The position numbers were made by a program, and so were the translations under genes. Under the pieces are notes generated by a model. It was not told the DNA's origin. It did not search any database and worked only from the letters and a program-made list of their open reading frames with translations. From an uncultured Collinsella sp. (GTDB taxonomy: Bacteria; Actinomycetota; Coriobacteriia; Coriobacteriales; Coriobacteriaceae): a stretch of DNA of 21,486 bases. The DNA is taken from the NCBI GenBank assembly GCA_902492825.1, contig CABUMZ010000015.1:1-21486 (forward strand). Reading direction: 5' to 3'. Shown piece after piece: positions 13,192 through 21,486 of the stretch (the first letter of the stretch is position 1; each line of letters begins with the position of its first letter).

Positions 13192-13794
13192 ATGAATCTT
13201 TCATCCCAGAAGAGCGCGATCGCACTCTCCGCGTCCGCGGCCGCGCTGCTCATGCCGGTTTCCGCGTTCGCCGAGGACGGCGCTGCCGGTGCGGACATCC
13301 TCATCCCTAAGATGGCGGAGTTCATCCCGGCGCTTATCGCCTTCCTGATTATCTGGATCGTGCTGGCCAAGGTCGCCCTGCCGGGCATCATGAAAACCAT
13401 GGAGGAGCGCGGCAAGAAGATCGAGGAGAGCCTCGACGAGGCCGAGAAGACCAAGCAGGAGGCTATCGCCAAGCGCGCTGAGTCCGACTCGATCGTCACC
13501 GACGCCCGTCGTCAGGCTGCCGACATCGTTCTCGAGGCCCGTAAGGACGCCGAGTCCGAGCGCGCCCGTATCATCGAGGCTGCTCACAAGGAGGCCGAGG
13601 AGATCATCGCCAAGGCCCATACGACCGTCGAGGACGAGCGCAAGTCCATTTACGCCGGTGCCGCGAGCTCCATCGCCGACCTGTCCGTTGCCGTCGCCAC
13701 CAAGATCGTGGGCGAGGCACTCGAGGACGATGCCGAGCAGAAGAAGCTCATCGAGCGCTACATCCAGGAAGCAGGTAGCCTGAATGCCGACTAG
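13192..13794 (+). CDS. atpF: F1Fo ATP synthase subunit b with signal-peptide-like N terminus
   Basis: Peripheral stalk subunit that ties the membrane sector to F1. One membrane helix lies near 43-60 (PALIAFLIIWIVLAK), followed by MEERGKKIEESLDEAEKTK and a long charged coiled coil to about 165. The product is 200 residues against about 160-180 usually. The excess is N-terminal: residues 1-27 look like a cleavable signal peptide (SAIALSASAAALLMPVSAFA followed by ED). Signal-like b subunits are uncommon, and processing is inferred only. The start follows GGAG (13180-13183). The 3' end overlaps atpH by 11 bp. Confidence 0.95.
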   Translation: MNLSSQKSAIALSASAAALLMPVSAFAEDGAAGADILIPKMAEFIPALIAFLIIWIVLAKVALPGIMKTMEERGKKIEESLDEAEKTKQEAIAKRAESDSIVTDARRQAADIVLEARKDAESERARIIEAAHKEAEEIIAKAHTTVEDERKSIYAGAASSIADLSVAVATKIVGEALEDDAEQKKLIERYIQEAGSLNAD

Positions 13795-14260
13795 CCGCTA
13801 TCAGGACAAGGTGCTCGAGACCTACGCGCGCTCCCTTCTGGAAGCCGCTAAGGCCGAGAACCATGTGTTCGAGGACCTCGAGATGATCGAGCGCTTGGCT
13901 TCTGCCAGCCCCGAGATCATCGCCGTGCTCGACACCATGTCCAAGCGCGACCAGCTCGACCTTCTTCCCAAGGTGGCAGCTGCCTTTAAGTATGTTGCCG
14001 AGGAAGACGAGGATGTAGTGGGCGTGACCGTCACCACGGCGATCCCGCTCGACGACGAGCTGCGTCAAACCATCACTAAGAAATGCGAGCAGGATTTCGG
14101 CCGCAAGGTATTCCTTATCGAGCAGGTCGACCCGTCTATCGTGGGCGGCCTGGTGCTCGAGGCCCGCGGCGAGCGTCGTGACATTTCCGTCAAGACGCAG
14201 CTGCGCATCGCGCAGGAGACCCTCGCAAACTCTGCTAATTCGTACGGAGGTGAAGCCTAA
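13784..14260 (+). CDS. atpH: F1Fo ATP synthase subunit delta (short)
   Basis: OSCP/delta subunit that links the b stalk to the alpha subunits. The start ATG lies inside the end of atpF (11-bp overlap), with AGGAAGCAGG upstream. The N-terminal part begins YQDKVLETYARSLLEAA, typical for the family. The C-terminal signature is VDPSIVGGLVLEARGERRDISVKTQLRIAQETL. Length is 158 residues against about 175-180. The shortage falls in the middle of the N-terminal helical domain, between EIIAVLDTMSKRD and LLPKVAAAF, where one or two helices appear to be missing. The stop TAA shares its last base with the atpA start (TAATG). Confidence 0.93.
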   Translation: MPTSRYQDKVLETYARSLLEAAKAENHVFEDLEMIERLASASPEIIAVLDTMSKRDQLDLLPKVAAAFKYVAEEDEDVVGVTVTTAIPLDDELRQTITKKCEQDFGRKVFLIEQVDPSIVGGLVLEARGERRDISVKTQLRIAQETLANSANSYGGEA

Positions 14261-15858
14261 TGTCCGAAACCCTCAATGCCCAGGATATCGCCAAGAAACT
14301 GCAGGAGCAGCTCACGAGCCTCTCCGCGACGGTCGATACGCATGAGGTTTCAACGGTCGACGAGGTAGGCGACGGCATCGCGCGCGTCTCCGGCCTCAAG
14401 AGCGCCATGGCAGGCGAGCTTCTGGAGTTCAAGAGCTCCGATACCGGTGAGACCGTCTTCGGCCTTGCCCAGAACCTTGACCGTGACGAGGTCGGCGCCG
14501 TTCTGTTTGGTGCCGTCGACTCCATCAAGGAAGGCGACGAGTGCCGCACCACTGGCCGCATTATGGATATCCCCGTGAGCCGTGCCATGCTCGGCCGCGT
14601 CGTCAATCCGCTCGGCCAGCCCATCGACGGCCTGGGCGACATCGTCGCCACGCACCGTCGCCCCATCGAGTTCAAGGCTCCCGGCGTCATCGATCGTACC
14701 CCGGTGTGCGAGCCGGTTCAGACCGGTCTGCTCGCTATCGACTCCATGGTGCCTATTGGCCGCGGTCAGCGTGAGCTCATTATCGGCGACCGTAAGACCG
14801 GTAAGACCGCCATCGCCATCGACGCTATCCTCAACCAGCGCGGCAAGGGCATGGTCTGCATCTATGTCGCCATCGGCCAGAAGGCCTCCACGGTTGCCAA
14901 CATCCGCGAGACCCTCGCTCAGCACGGTGCGCTCGACTACACCATCATCGTTTCGGCCACCGCTGCCGATTCCGCCCCTATGCAGTACATCGCGCCTATG
15001 GCCGGTGCCGCTATCGGCGAGTTCTTCATGTACAACGGCGAGGACGGCAAGCCTGCCAGCGAGACCAACCCCGGCGGCCACGTGCTCGTCATCTACGACG
15101 ACCTGTCCAAGCAGGCTGTGGCTTACCGTCAGATGTCGCTGACGCTGCATCGTCCGCCCGGACGCGAGGCCTATCCTGGCGACATCTTCTACCTGCACTC
15201 TCGTCTGCTCGAGCGTGCCGTCAAGATGTCCAAGAAGAACGGTTATGGCTCCATGACGGCTCTTCCGATCATCGAGACCCAGGACGGCGACGTCTCGGCC
15301 TACATTCCGACCAACGTCATTTCCATTACCGATGGTCAGATCTACCTGCAGTCCGAGCTCTTCTTCCAGGGTCAGCGCCCGGCAGTCGACGTGGGCATCT
15401 CCGTGTCCCGCGTCGGTGGCGACGCACAGACCAAGGCCATGAAGCAGGTCGCCGGCAACCTCCGTCTGGACCTTGCTTCGTACCAGGAGCTCGCCGGCTT
15501 CACGCAGTTCGGCTCCGACCTCGACGAGGCCACGCAAAAGCAGCTTACCCACGGCGCTCGCATGACCGAGCTCCTGAAGCAGCCGCGTTACAAGCCGTTT
15601 GAGGTTGGCGAGCAGATCGTTACGCTGTTCGCTGGCAACGAGGGCTTCCTGGATGACCTGGAGATCGCCGACGTGCTGCCCTTCCGTGCCGAGCTCATCG
15701 AGTACATGGACAATGGCTTTGGTTCGCTGCTCGACAAGGTTCGCGCCAAGAAGATCGATGATGACACCAAGGCTGAGCTCTTGCGCGTCATCGGCGACTT
15801 CAAGCAGCAGTTCATGGCCAAGCACCATTCGGATGTTTCTGGATCAGAGGAGAACTAA
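14260..15858 (+). CDS. atpA: F1Fo ATP synthase subunit alpha
   Basis: Non-catalytic nucleotide-binding subunit of the F1 hexamer. Walker A is GDRKTGKT (176-183); Lys179 in place of the common Gln also occurs in other actinobacteria. The N-terminal barrel holds VSGLKSAMAGELLEF, and the signature HRPPGREAYPGDIFYLHSRLLERA is complete. The C terminus ends in the helical region with FKQQFMAKHH. Length 532 residues is slightly above the usual 500-510, with the excess mainly at the termini. Translation is coupled to atpH through the 1-base TAATG overlap. It is 5 bp before atpG. Confidence 0.98.
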   Translation: MSETLNAQDIAKKLQEQLTSLSATVDTHEVSTVDEVGDGIARVSGLKSAMAGELLEFKSSDTGETVFGLAQNLDRDEVGAVLFGAVDSIKEGDECRTTGRIMDIPVSRAMLGRVVNPLGQPIDGLGDIVATHRRPIEFKAPGVIDRTPVCEPVQTGLLAIDSMVPIGRGQRELIIGDRKTGKTAIAIDAILNQRGKGMVCIYVAIGQKASTVANIRETLAQHGALDYTIIVSATAADSAPMQYIAPMAGAAIGEFFMYNGEDGKPASETNPGGHVLVIYDDLSKQAVAYRQMSLTLHRPPGREAYPGDIFYLHSRLLERAVKMSKKNGYGSMTALPIIETQDGDVSAYIPTNVISITDGQIYLQSELFFQGQRPAVDVGISVSRVGGDAQTKAMKQVAGNLRLDLASYQELAGFTQFGSDLDEATQKQLTHGARMTELLKQPRYKPFEVGEQIVTLFAGNEGFLDDLEIADVLPFRAELIEYMDNGFGSLLDKVRAKKIDDDTKAELLRVIGDFKQQFMAKHHSDVSGSEEN

Positions 15859-15863
15859 GCCCC

Positions 15864-16771
15864 ATGGCCAACCTTCGCGACATTAAGAAGCGAATCTCCT
15901 CGGTTACCACGACCAAGCAGATCACGCGCACGATGGAGATGGTCTCTACGGCCAAGATCCGTCGTGCCCTCGATCGCTCCAAGCAGGCCGAGCCCTATAA
16001 GGAGGCGCTGACCGACGTCATGTTGACGGTCGCCGGCGACGCTTCCTGTTCGGGCACCGATCCCATGCTGCAGAAGCATGAGAGCGTCAAGCATGGCCTG
16101 ATTGTCGTTATTGCCTCGGACCGCGGCCTTGCCGGCGGTTTCAATACGACGGTGGAGCGCACGGCCGAAAAGCTCGCCGCTTCTTGGGCGAACGACGGCA
16201 TCGAGTGCGAGATCATCGCGTGTGGGCGCAAACCGGCCACGTATTTCCGTGACCGCGCAAACGTCGTCATGCACTTTGAGGGCAACTCCTCTGAGCCCGA
16301 TTTCAATCAGGCCCGCATGATCTCCTCTCATATCTGCGATGCGTATCGTGCCGGTGAGCTTGACCGTGTCGAGCTTGTCTACCACCACGCCAAGAACCGC
16401 GTGGATCAGGAGCTTCGCGTCGAGCATCTGTTGCCGCTCGACCCCGAGATGATCGCTATGGCCCACGGTCCGCGTAAGAACGAGACCGACGCCCCTAAGC
16501 GCATCTCGTCCACGTTCGAGTTCGTGCCCTCTCCCGAGCATGTTCTCGGCAAGCTTGTGCCGTCTTATATCCTGACGGTCATCTACCAGGCCCTGATCGA
16601 TTCGGCGGCTGCCGAGCAGGGTGCACGCCGCAAGGCCATGCACTCCGCGACGGAAAACGCCACCGCGATCATCTCGACCCTTACCCGCACGTATAGTCGC
16701 GTGCGCCAGGCTTCGATCACGACCGAGATTAACGAGATCGTCGGCGGAGCCTCAGCATTGGAGGAACAGTA

Positions 16772-16772
<1 letters not shown>
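15864..16772 (+). CDS. atpG: F1Fo ATP synthase subunit gamma
   Basis: Central rotor shaft of F1. The N-terminal helix carries LRDIKKRISSVTTTKQITRTMEMVSTAKI, and the C-terminal helix carries the family end SAAAEQGARRKAMHSATENA and ITTEINEIVGGASAL; both are near-consensus. The central Rossmann-like domain contains VVIASDRGLAGGFNT. Length 302 residues is normal. The start follows GAGGAGAAC at the end of atpA, and the stop shares a base with the atpD start (TAATG). Confidence 0.97.
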
Positions 16773-18226
<1,454 letters not shown>

Positions 18227-18229
18227 GTT

Positions 18230-18622
18230 ATGCGTATCCGCATCGTGTGCCCCGTGAGCTGCGCCTATGAGGGCGACGCTGCGTTTGTGTCGATTCCGTC
18301 CACGGATGGCGAGTTTGGTGTTCTGCCTGCTCACTCCAGCGAGATCTGCACGATCGACCGCGGTTACGTTCGCGTTTCCGATAAGGCCATGGGCACTGTC
18401 GACCACACGTTTGCCGTGGCCGGCGGCTATGCCCAGGTTGCGGACGATGTCGTGACCGTTCTCGCCGAGCGCGCTTGCGATTTGGCGACCGTCGATGCCG
18501 ACAAGCTTAAAGCTGATATTCAAGGTTTTGAAGAGAAGCTGGGTAATTTGTCGGAGGATGATGCACGCCGCGCCTACCTCTATAATGAAATCGCATGGTG
18601 TAAGCTCAAGCTTGCCCAATAG
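18230..18622 (+). CDS. atpC: F1Fo ATP synthase subunit epsilon
   Basis: Rotor subunit that joins gamma to the c-ring and can inhibit ATP hydrolysis. The N-terminal beta-sandwich holds IPSTDGEFGVLPAHS, the family signature, and FAVAGGYAQVADDVVTVLAERA. The C-terminal helices (about 85-130) contain the usual AxxARRAYLYNE-like pattern (SEDDARRAYLYNEIAWCKLKL), so an inhibitory C-terminal domain is probably present. Length 130 residues is normal. The start follows GGGGGAGAAG at the end of atpD. It is the last gene of the operon, and a strong terminator follows. Confidence 0.94.
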   Translation: MRIRIVCPVSCAYEGDAAFVSIPSTDGEFGVLPAHSSEICTIDRGYVRVSDKAMGTVDHTFAVAGGYAQVADDVVTVLAERACDLATVDADKLKADIQGFEEKLGNLSEDDARRAYLYNEIAWCKLKLAQ

Positions 18623-18659
18623 TCAAACGATTTAGCGTTCGACCATTTGCGAACACATC

Positions 18660-18697
18660 ATGCCCGGGATGGCCCAGCCACCCCGGGCATGCTTTTT
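18660..18697 (+). terminator. Strong intrinsic terminator of the ATP synthase operon
   Basis: ATGCCCGGG (18660-18668) pairs with CCCGGGCAT (18682-18690). TGGC/GCCA extends the stem inward across one A-C mismatch to a 3-nt CCA loop. GCTTTTT follows, with the T run at 18693-18697. It starts 37 bp after the atpC stop. A weaker GTTCG/CGAAC hairpin (18637-18654) lies just upstream. The murA ribosome binding site starts 2 bp after the T run. Confidence 0.88.
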
Positions 18698-18710
18698 GAA
18701 AGGGTAGACC

Positions 18711-19994
18711 TTGGATATTATCCGCGTTGAGGGTGGCCACGCCATCGGAGGCTCCGTGCCCGTCTCGGGCGCCAAGAACTCCGCGCTCAAACTCATGGCG
18801 GCAACGCTTCTGGCGCCGGGCAAGACGACGCTGCAGAACGTGCCCGATATTTCCGATGTCCACGTGATGGGCAAGGTGCTCAAGGGCATGGGCGCTACGA
18901 TCGATGTTCTCGACGAGCACACGCTCGAGATTGATACCTCTCAGGTCGATTCTTGGGAGGCCCCTTACGAGCTCGTTGCCAAGATGCGTGCTTCCACCGC
19001 CGTCATGGGACCCCTGCTGGGCCGCTTCCATCGCGCCAAGATTGCCATGCCGGGCGGCTGCAACCTGGGTGCTCGCAAGATCGATATGCACATTCTGGGT
19101 CTCGAGGCCCTGGGCGTTGAGTTTGATACCGCCCACGGTTACATCAACGCTAATGCGCCCCAAGGTCTGCGCGGTACCACCGTCACGCTCGAGTTCGCCA
19201 GCGTCGGTGCGACCGAGAACCTCATCATGGCCTCTGTGCGCGCACAGGGCACCACGGTTATCGACAATGCCGCCCGCGAGCCCGAGATTGTCGATCTCGC
19301 CAACATGCTCAACGAGATGGGCGCCAAGATTGTAGGCGCCGGTACGCCCGTCGTGACTATCGAAGGCGTGGAAGAGCTCCATCCCGTTACCCATCGCGTG
19401 GTGGGCGACCGCATCGAGGCCGGTACCTTTATCGTTGCCGGTGCGTTGATGGCCGACGATCGCGGTGTCGATGTCACGGGCTTTTGCCCCATTCACTTGG
19501 GCATGGTGCTCAAGAAGATGGAGCTCATGGGTATCGACTGCGAGCGCGTCGAGGATGGCGTCCATGTGAACCGTGCCGAGCGTATCAAGCCGGTCGACAT
19601 CCAGACGCTTCCGTTCCCCGGCTTCCCGACGGACATGCAGGCGCAGATTATGGTACTCTCCGCCCTTGCCGATGGCAGCTCCGTTATCACCGAGAACATC
19701 TTCGAGAATCGTTTTATGTTCGCATCAGAGCTGGTGCGCATGGGTGCCGACATTCGTATCGAGAGCCATCATGCCATGATTCATGGCGTCAAGGGCTTCT
19801 CGGGTGCACAGGTTACCTCGCCCGATCTGCGCGGCGGAGCGGCCCTCGTTGTAGCGGGCTTGATCGCCGACGGGACGACCGAGGTTTCGGCTATCCATCA
19901 CATCAAGCGCGGCTACGAGCAGTTTGTCGAAAATCTGCAGGCGCTTGGCGCGCATGTCGAGCATGCTACCGTCCCCGATCCCGTCATCTACTAA
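18711..19994 (+). CDS. murA: UDP-N-acetylglucosamine 1-carboxyvinyltransferase
   Basis: First committed step of peptidoglycan synthesis: transfer of enolpyruvate from PEP to UDP-GlcNAc. The TTG start is supported by AAAGGG (18699-18704) and by the canonical N terminus MDIIRVEGG. Substrate residues Lys22-Asn23 are in SGAKNSAL. The catalytic loop is PGGCNLGARKIDMH with Cys117, the residue that fosfomycin alkylates, so the enzyme should be fosfomycin-sensitive. FPGFPTDMQAQ, RFMFASELVRMGADI and DLRGGAALVVAGL complete the family pattern. Length 427 residues is normal. It lies 13 bp after the T run of the atp terminator, so it depends on readthrough or on a promoter I cannot see. The order atpC then murA is common in Gram-positives. 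Confidence 0.97.
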   Translation: MDIIRVEGGHAIGGSVPVSGAKNSALKLMAATLLAPGKTTLQNVPDISDVHVMGKVLKGMGATIDVLDEHTLEIDTSQVDSWEAPYELVAKMRASTAVMGPLLGRFHRAKIAMPGGCNLGARKIDMHILGLEALGVEFDTAHGYINANAPQGLRGTTVTLEFASVGATENLIMASVRAQGTTVIDNAAREPEIVDLANMLNEMGAKIVGAGTPVVTIEGVEELHPVTHRVVGDRIEAGTFIVAGALMADDRGVDVTGFCPIHLGMVLKKMELMGIDCERVEDGVHVNRAERIKPVDIQTLPFPGFPTDMQAQIMVLSALADGSSVITENIFENRFMFASELVRMGADIRIESHHAMIHGVKGFSGAQVTSPDLRGGAALVVAGLIADGTTEVSAIHHIKRGYEQFVENLQALGAHVEHATVPDPVIY

Positions 19995-20006
19995 TACAGG
20001 TTGCCT

Positions 20007-21242
20007 ATGTTTAATAAAAAGCCCCTCGCGGATACCACCACCCGAAGACCCTCAACTGGTGCGCAGGCCAAGATCTACAGTCGCGATAACGTGGCTCGCT
20101 ATTCCGAGCGCGCTCGTCAACGTCGCCGTAGCCACACGATTCGTCACGTCGCGCTCATTGTCGTGCTTGGCGTGCTGCTGAGTGCCACTACCGCTGCCGG
20201 CCTGTGGTTTGCCACCATTATGGGCAAGCTCGGCGATTCTAATGTCATTACCGACAATCTGCGTCGGGTTCTGGTTGACACCGATGAGGCAAAGGATCCG
20301 TTCTACGTGCTGCTTCTTGGCACCGACGGCCGTCCGGGCGAGGATACGTATCGTGCCGACTCGATTATCCTGGCACGCATCGACCCCACGCAAAAGCAGG
20401 CGACGCTCATTTCCGTTCCGCGCGACACCAAGGTCGAGTACAAGGGCGAGACCATGAAGATCAACGCCTGCCATACCGTTGGCGGCGCCGAGGCCATGGT
20501 CGAGGCGGTCAACGAGCTGTGCGGTGTTCAGATTTCCCACTATGCCGAGGTCAGCTTCGACGGAATGCAGGCGCTGATTGATTCGGTTGGCGGTATCGAC
20601 ATTAACGCAACCGATGATGTTGACGACCCCGAGCACCTGGATATTAAGATTACCGCTGGCCAGCAGCATATGGACGGTGCCACCGCCCTTACCTATGCCC
20701 GCTGCCGCTACACCTATGCCGACGGCGATTACACGCGCATGCGCCACCAGCGTCAGGTGCTTGGCGCCCTTGCCAACCAGATTCTCAATAACTTCGATGC
20801 CACGAAGATCTTTGGCCTGGTTAATTCGCTGTCCGATATGCTCGTAACCGATATGAGCGTTCAGGATATCGTGGCTACGGTCAATGCCATGCGCGGTATG
20901 GATGTCGACGGTATCTACTCGGCCAACCTGCCCTCGTACGCCGACGACAGCACCATGATCGACGGTGTGAGCTACGTCTTTGTCTACGAGGACGAGCTCA
21001 AGGAAATGATGGAGCGCGTCGATGCCGGCAAGGATCCCAAGGGTCCCAACACCATGGGTCTTTCCGACGGTTCCAGCTCTACGATCGGCGACCTGAACAA
21101 CAACACGTCTGACGACTACGCAAACGGTACCGCAACCTCATCGGTCAGCTCTGACGATTCCGATGACTCAAGCGATTCAAGCGATACGGACTACTACGAA
21201 GAGCCCACCGGCGACGGCAACGGCTACGAAGCCAACTACTAG
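20007..21242 (+). CDS. LytR-CpsA-Psr (LCP) family cell-wall glycopolymer transferase
   Basis: LCP proteins transfer lipid-linked teichoic acid or polysaccharide chains to peptidoglycan outside the membrane. I chose ATG 20007, preceded by ACAGG (19996-20000), over an in-frame TTG at 20001. A basic cytoplasmic segment (RRPSTGAQAK to RARQRRRSH) precedes one membrane helix at about 47-70. The LCP domain follows with VLLLGTDGRPGEDTYRADSIILARIDP (Asp107, Arg109, Arg116-Asp118), SVPRDTKV and the late Arg-rich TYADGDYTRMRHQRQ, which hold the pyrophosphate- and Mg-binding residues of the family. The C-terminal 65 residues are low-complexity, rich in Ser, Asp, Asn and Thr with Tyr, and probably disordered. 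Length 411. It follows murA by 12 bp, so an envelope operon is likely. The stop runs into the second composite repeat. Confidence 0.93.
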   Translation: MFNKKPLADTTTRRPSTGAQAKIYSRDNVARYSERARQRRRSHTIRHVALIVVLGVLLSATTAAGLWFATIMGKLGDSNVITDNLRRVLVDTDEAKDPFYVLLLGTDGRPGEDTYRADSIILARIDPTQKQATLISVPRDTKVEYKGETMKINACHTVGGAEAMVEAVNELCGVQISHYAEVSFDGMQALIDSVGGIDINATDDVDDPEHLDIKITAGQQHMDGATALTYARCRYTYADGDYTRMRHQRQVLGALANQILNNFDATKIFGLVNSLSDMLVTDMSVQDIVATVNAMRGMDVDGIYSANLPSYADDSTMIDGVSYVFVYEDELKEMMERVDAGKDPKGPNTMGLSDGSSSTIGDLNNNTSDDYANGTATSSVSSDDSDDSSDSSDTDYYEEPTGDGNGYEANY

Positions 21243-21391
21243 AGTTACGGCGTTTTACCAAACGCCGTAACGACTCGACGCTGCGCGGGCCGCATTTGGA
21301 CAATCTGACGTTCAACTTCAAGGGCGCGACCAGAAGGTCAGCGCCCTTTCGCTTCACGTCACCTTGTCTCAAATGCGACCCGCTCGCTGTC
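21243..21391 (+). repeat. Composite structured repeat, copy 2 (3' of the LCP gene)
   Basis: The head 21243-21284 is identical to 5673-5714 and starts on the first base after the stop codon. The long stem is GCGGGCCGCATTTG (21285-21298) with CAAATGCGACCCGC (21370-21383): 13 of 14 pairs, one C-A mismatch, with no sequence resemblance to the copy 1 stem. Boxes CAATCTGACGTTCAA (21301-21315) and TTCACGTCACCTTG (21353-21366) are identical to copy 1. The apex is a larger variable hairpin, AAGGGCGC-GACC with an AGAA loop and one bulge (21320-21348). TCGCTGTC is at 21384-21391. The pairing is kept while the sequence changes, which supports a selected structure. Confidence 0.85.
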
Positions 21392-21428
21392 GTTGCCAAA
21401 ACATCGGCGTTGCCGGAACACTTGGCAC

Positions 21429-21440
21429 TTGGGGACGTTC
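21429..21440. repeat. TTGGGGACGTTC repeat core, copy 2
   Basis: Identical 12-mer to 5854-5865, at a similar distance behind the composite repeat. Here the flanks do not form the GTCATT/AATGAC hairpin of the first copy. A short tandem duplication CACTTGG-CACTTGG (21419-21432) overlaps it. The remainder to the window end (21441-21486) shows no gene. Confidence 0.5.
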
Positions 21441-21486
21441 CTTTTAATATGAGCAGGACATTGTCAAGAGGCAAAATCGGGCCTGG

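Noticed and set aside
14785..14808. GDRKTGKT instead of GDRQTGKT in ATP synthase alpha.
   Set aside because: Lys at this place is also found in other actinobacteria such as mycobacteria, so it is not unusual.
21419..21432. Tandem CACTTGG duplication.
   Set aside because: Two 7-bp units are too short to separate from chance; noted only because it overlaps the repeat core.
21145..21474. Similar peptides SVESLRRLVKRRN read from the minus strand of both composite repeats.
   Set aside because: The match follows from the identical 42-bp DNA head. Palindromes and paired stems explain the conservation, the frames diverge outside it, and no SD or start fits.

Overview
All 21 recognisable protein genes in this window lie on the + strand. 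The window looks like the core chromosome of a GC-rich anaerobic actinobacterium of class Coriobacteriia, most like Collinsella. That assignment is inferred from base composition and codon use, the frequent GTG and TTG starts, a Tat-type lipoprotein signal, actinobacterial ATP synthase features and the gene neighbourhoods. No rRNA or tRNA confirms it.

Layout: (1) 1-2888 is a polar amino acid ABC importer: a lipoprotein binding protein whose 5' end is cut by the window, a permease and an ATPase. A weak terminator follows. (2) 2961-4376 is an M20 metallopeptidase closed by a 16-bp hairpin. (3) 4606-9132 is a translation block: prfA (RF1), prmC (the methylase of the RF1 GGQ motif) and tsaC (t6A synthesis). 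A 594-bp non-coding gap follows prfA, and a HicA-HicB toxin-antitoxin pair with its own AT-rich operator sits between prmC and tsaC. (4) 9146-11458 holds glpK (glycerol kinase) and upp (uracil salvage). (5) 11739-18622 is a complete F1Fo ATP synthase operon: a small three-helix membrane protein, then atpB-E-F-H-A-G-D-C, ended by a strong terminator. (6) 18711-21242 holds murA and a LytR-CpsA-Psr gene, both cell-envelope functions.

The most unusual signal is non-coding. Two copies of a composite element of about 200 bp start directly at the stop codons of prfA (5673) and of the LCP gene (21243). Each copy has an identical 42-bp head with a 12-bp hairpin, then a long stem whose sequence differs completely between copies while pairing is kept, then identical inner boxes that pair with each other around a variable hairpin with an nGAA loop, then a TCGCTGTC box and a TTGGGGACGTTC tail. 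Conserved boxes plus compensatory stem changes mean a selected fold. It could be a structured 3'-UTR RNA or a mobile palindromic (REP/MITE-like) element; I do not recognise it as a named family.

Other points of interest are a possible UAG-terminated leader ORF just before prfA, a Gln in place of the stop-codon-reading His of RF1, a 130-residue Ala/Glu-rich insertion inside PrmC, a 30-residue insertion in TsaC, a signal-peptide-like N terminus on ATP synthase subunit b, and a shortened delta subunit.
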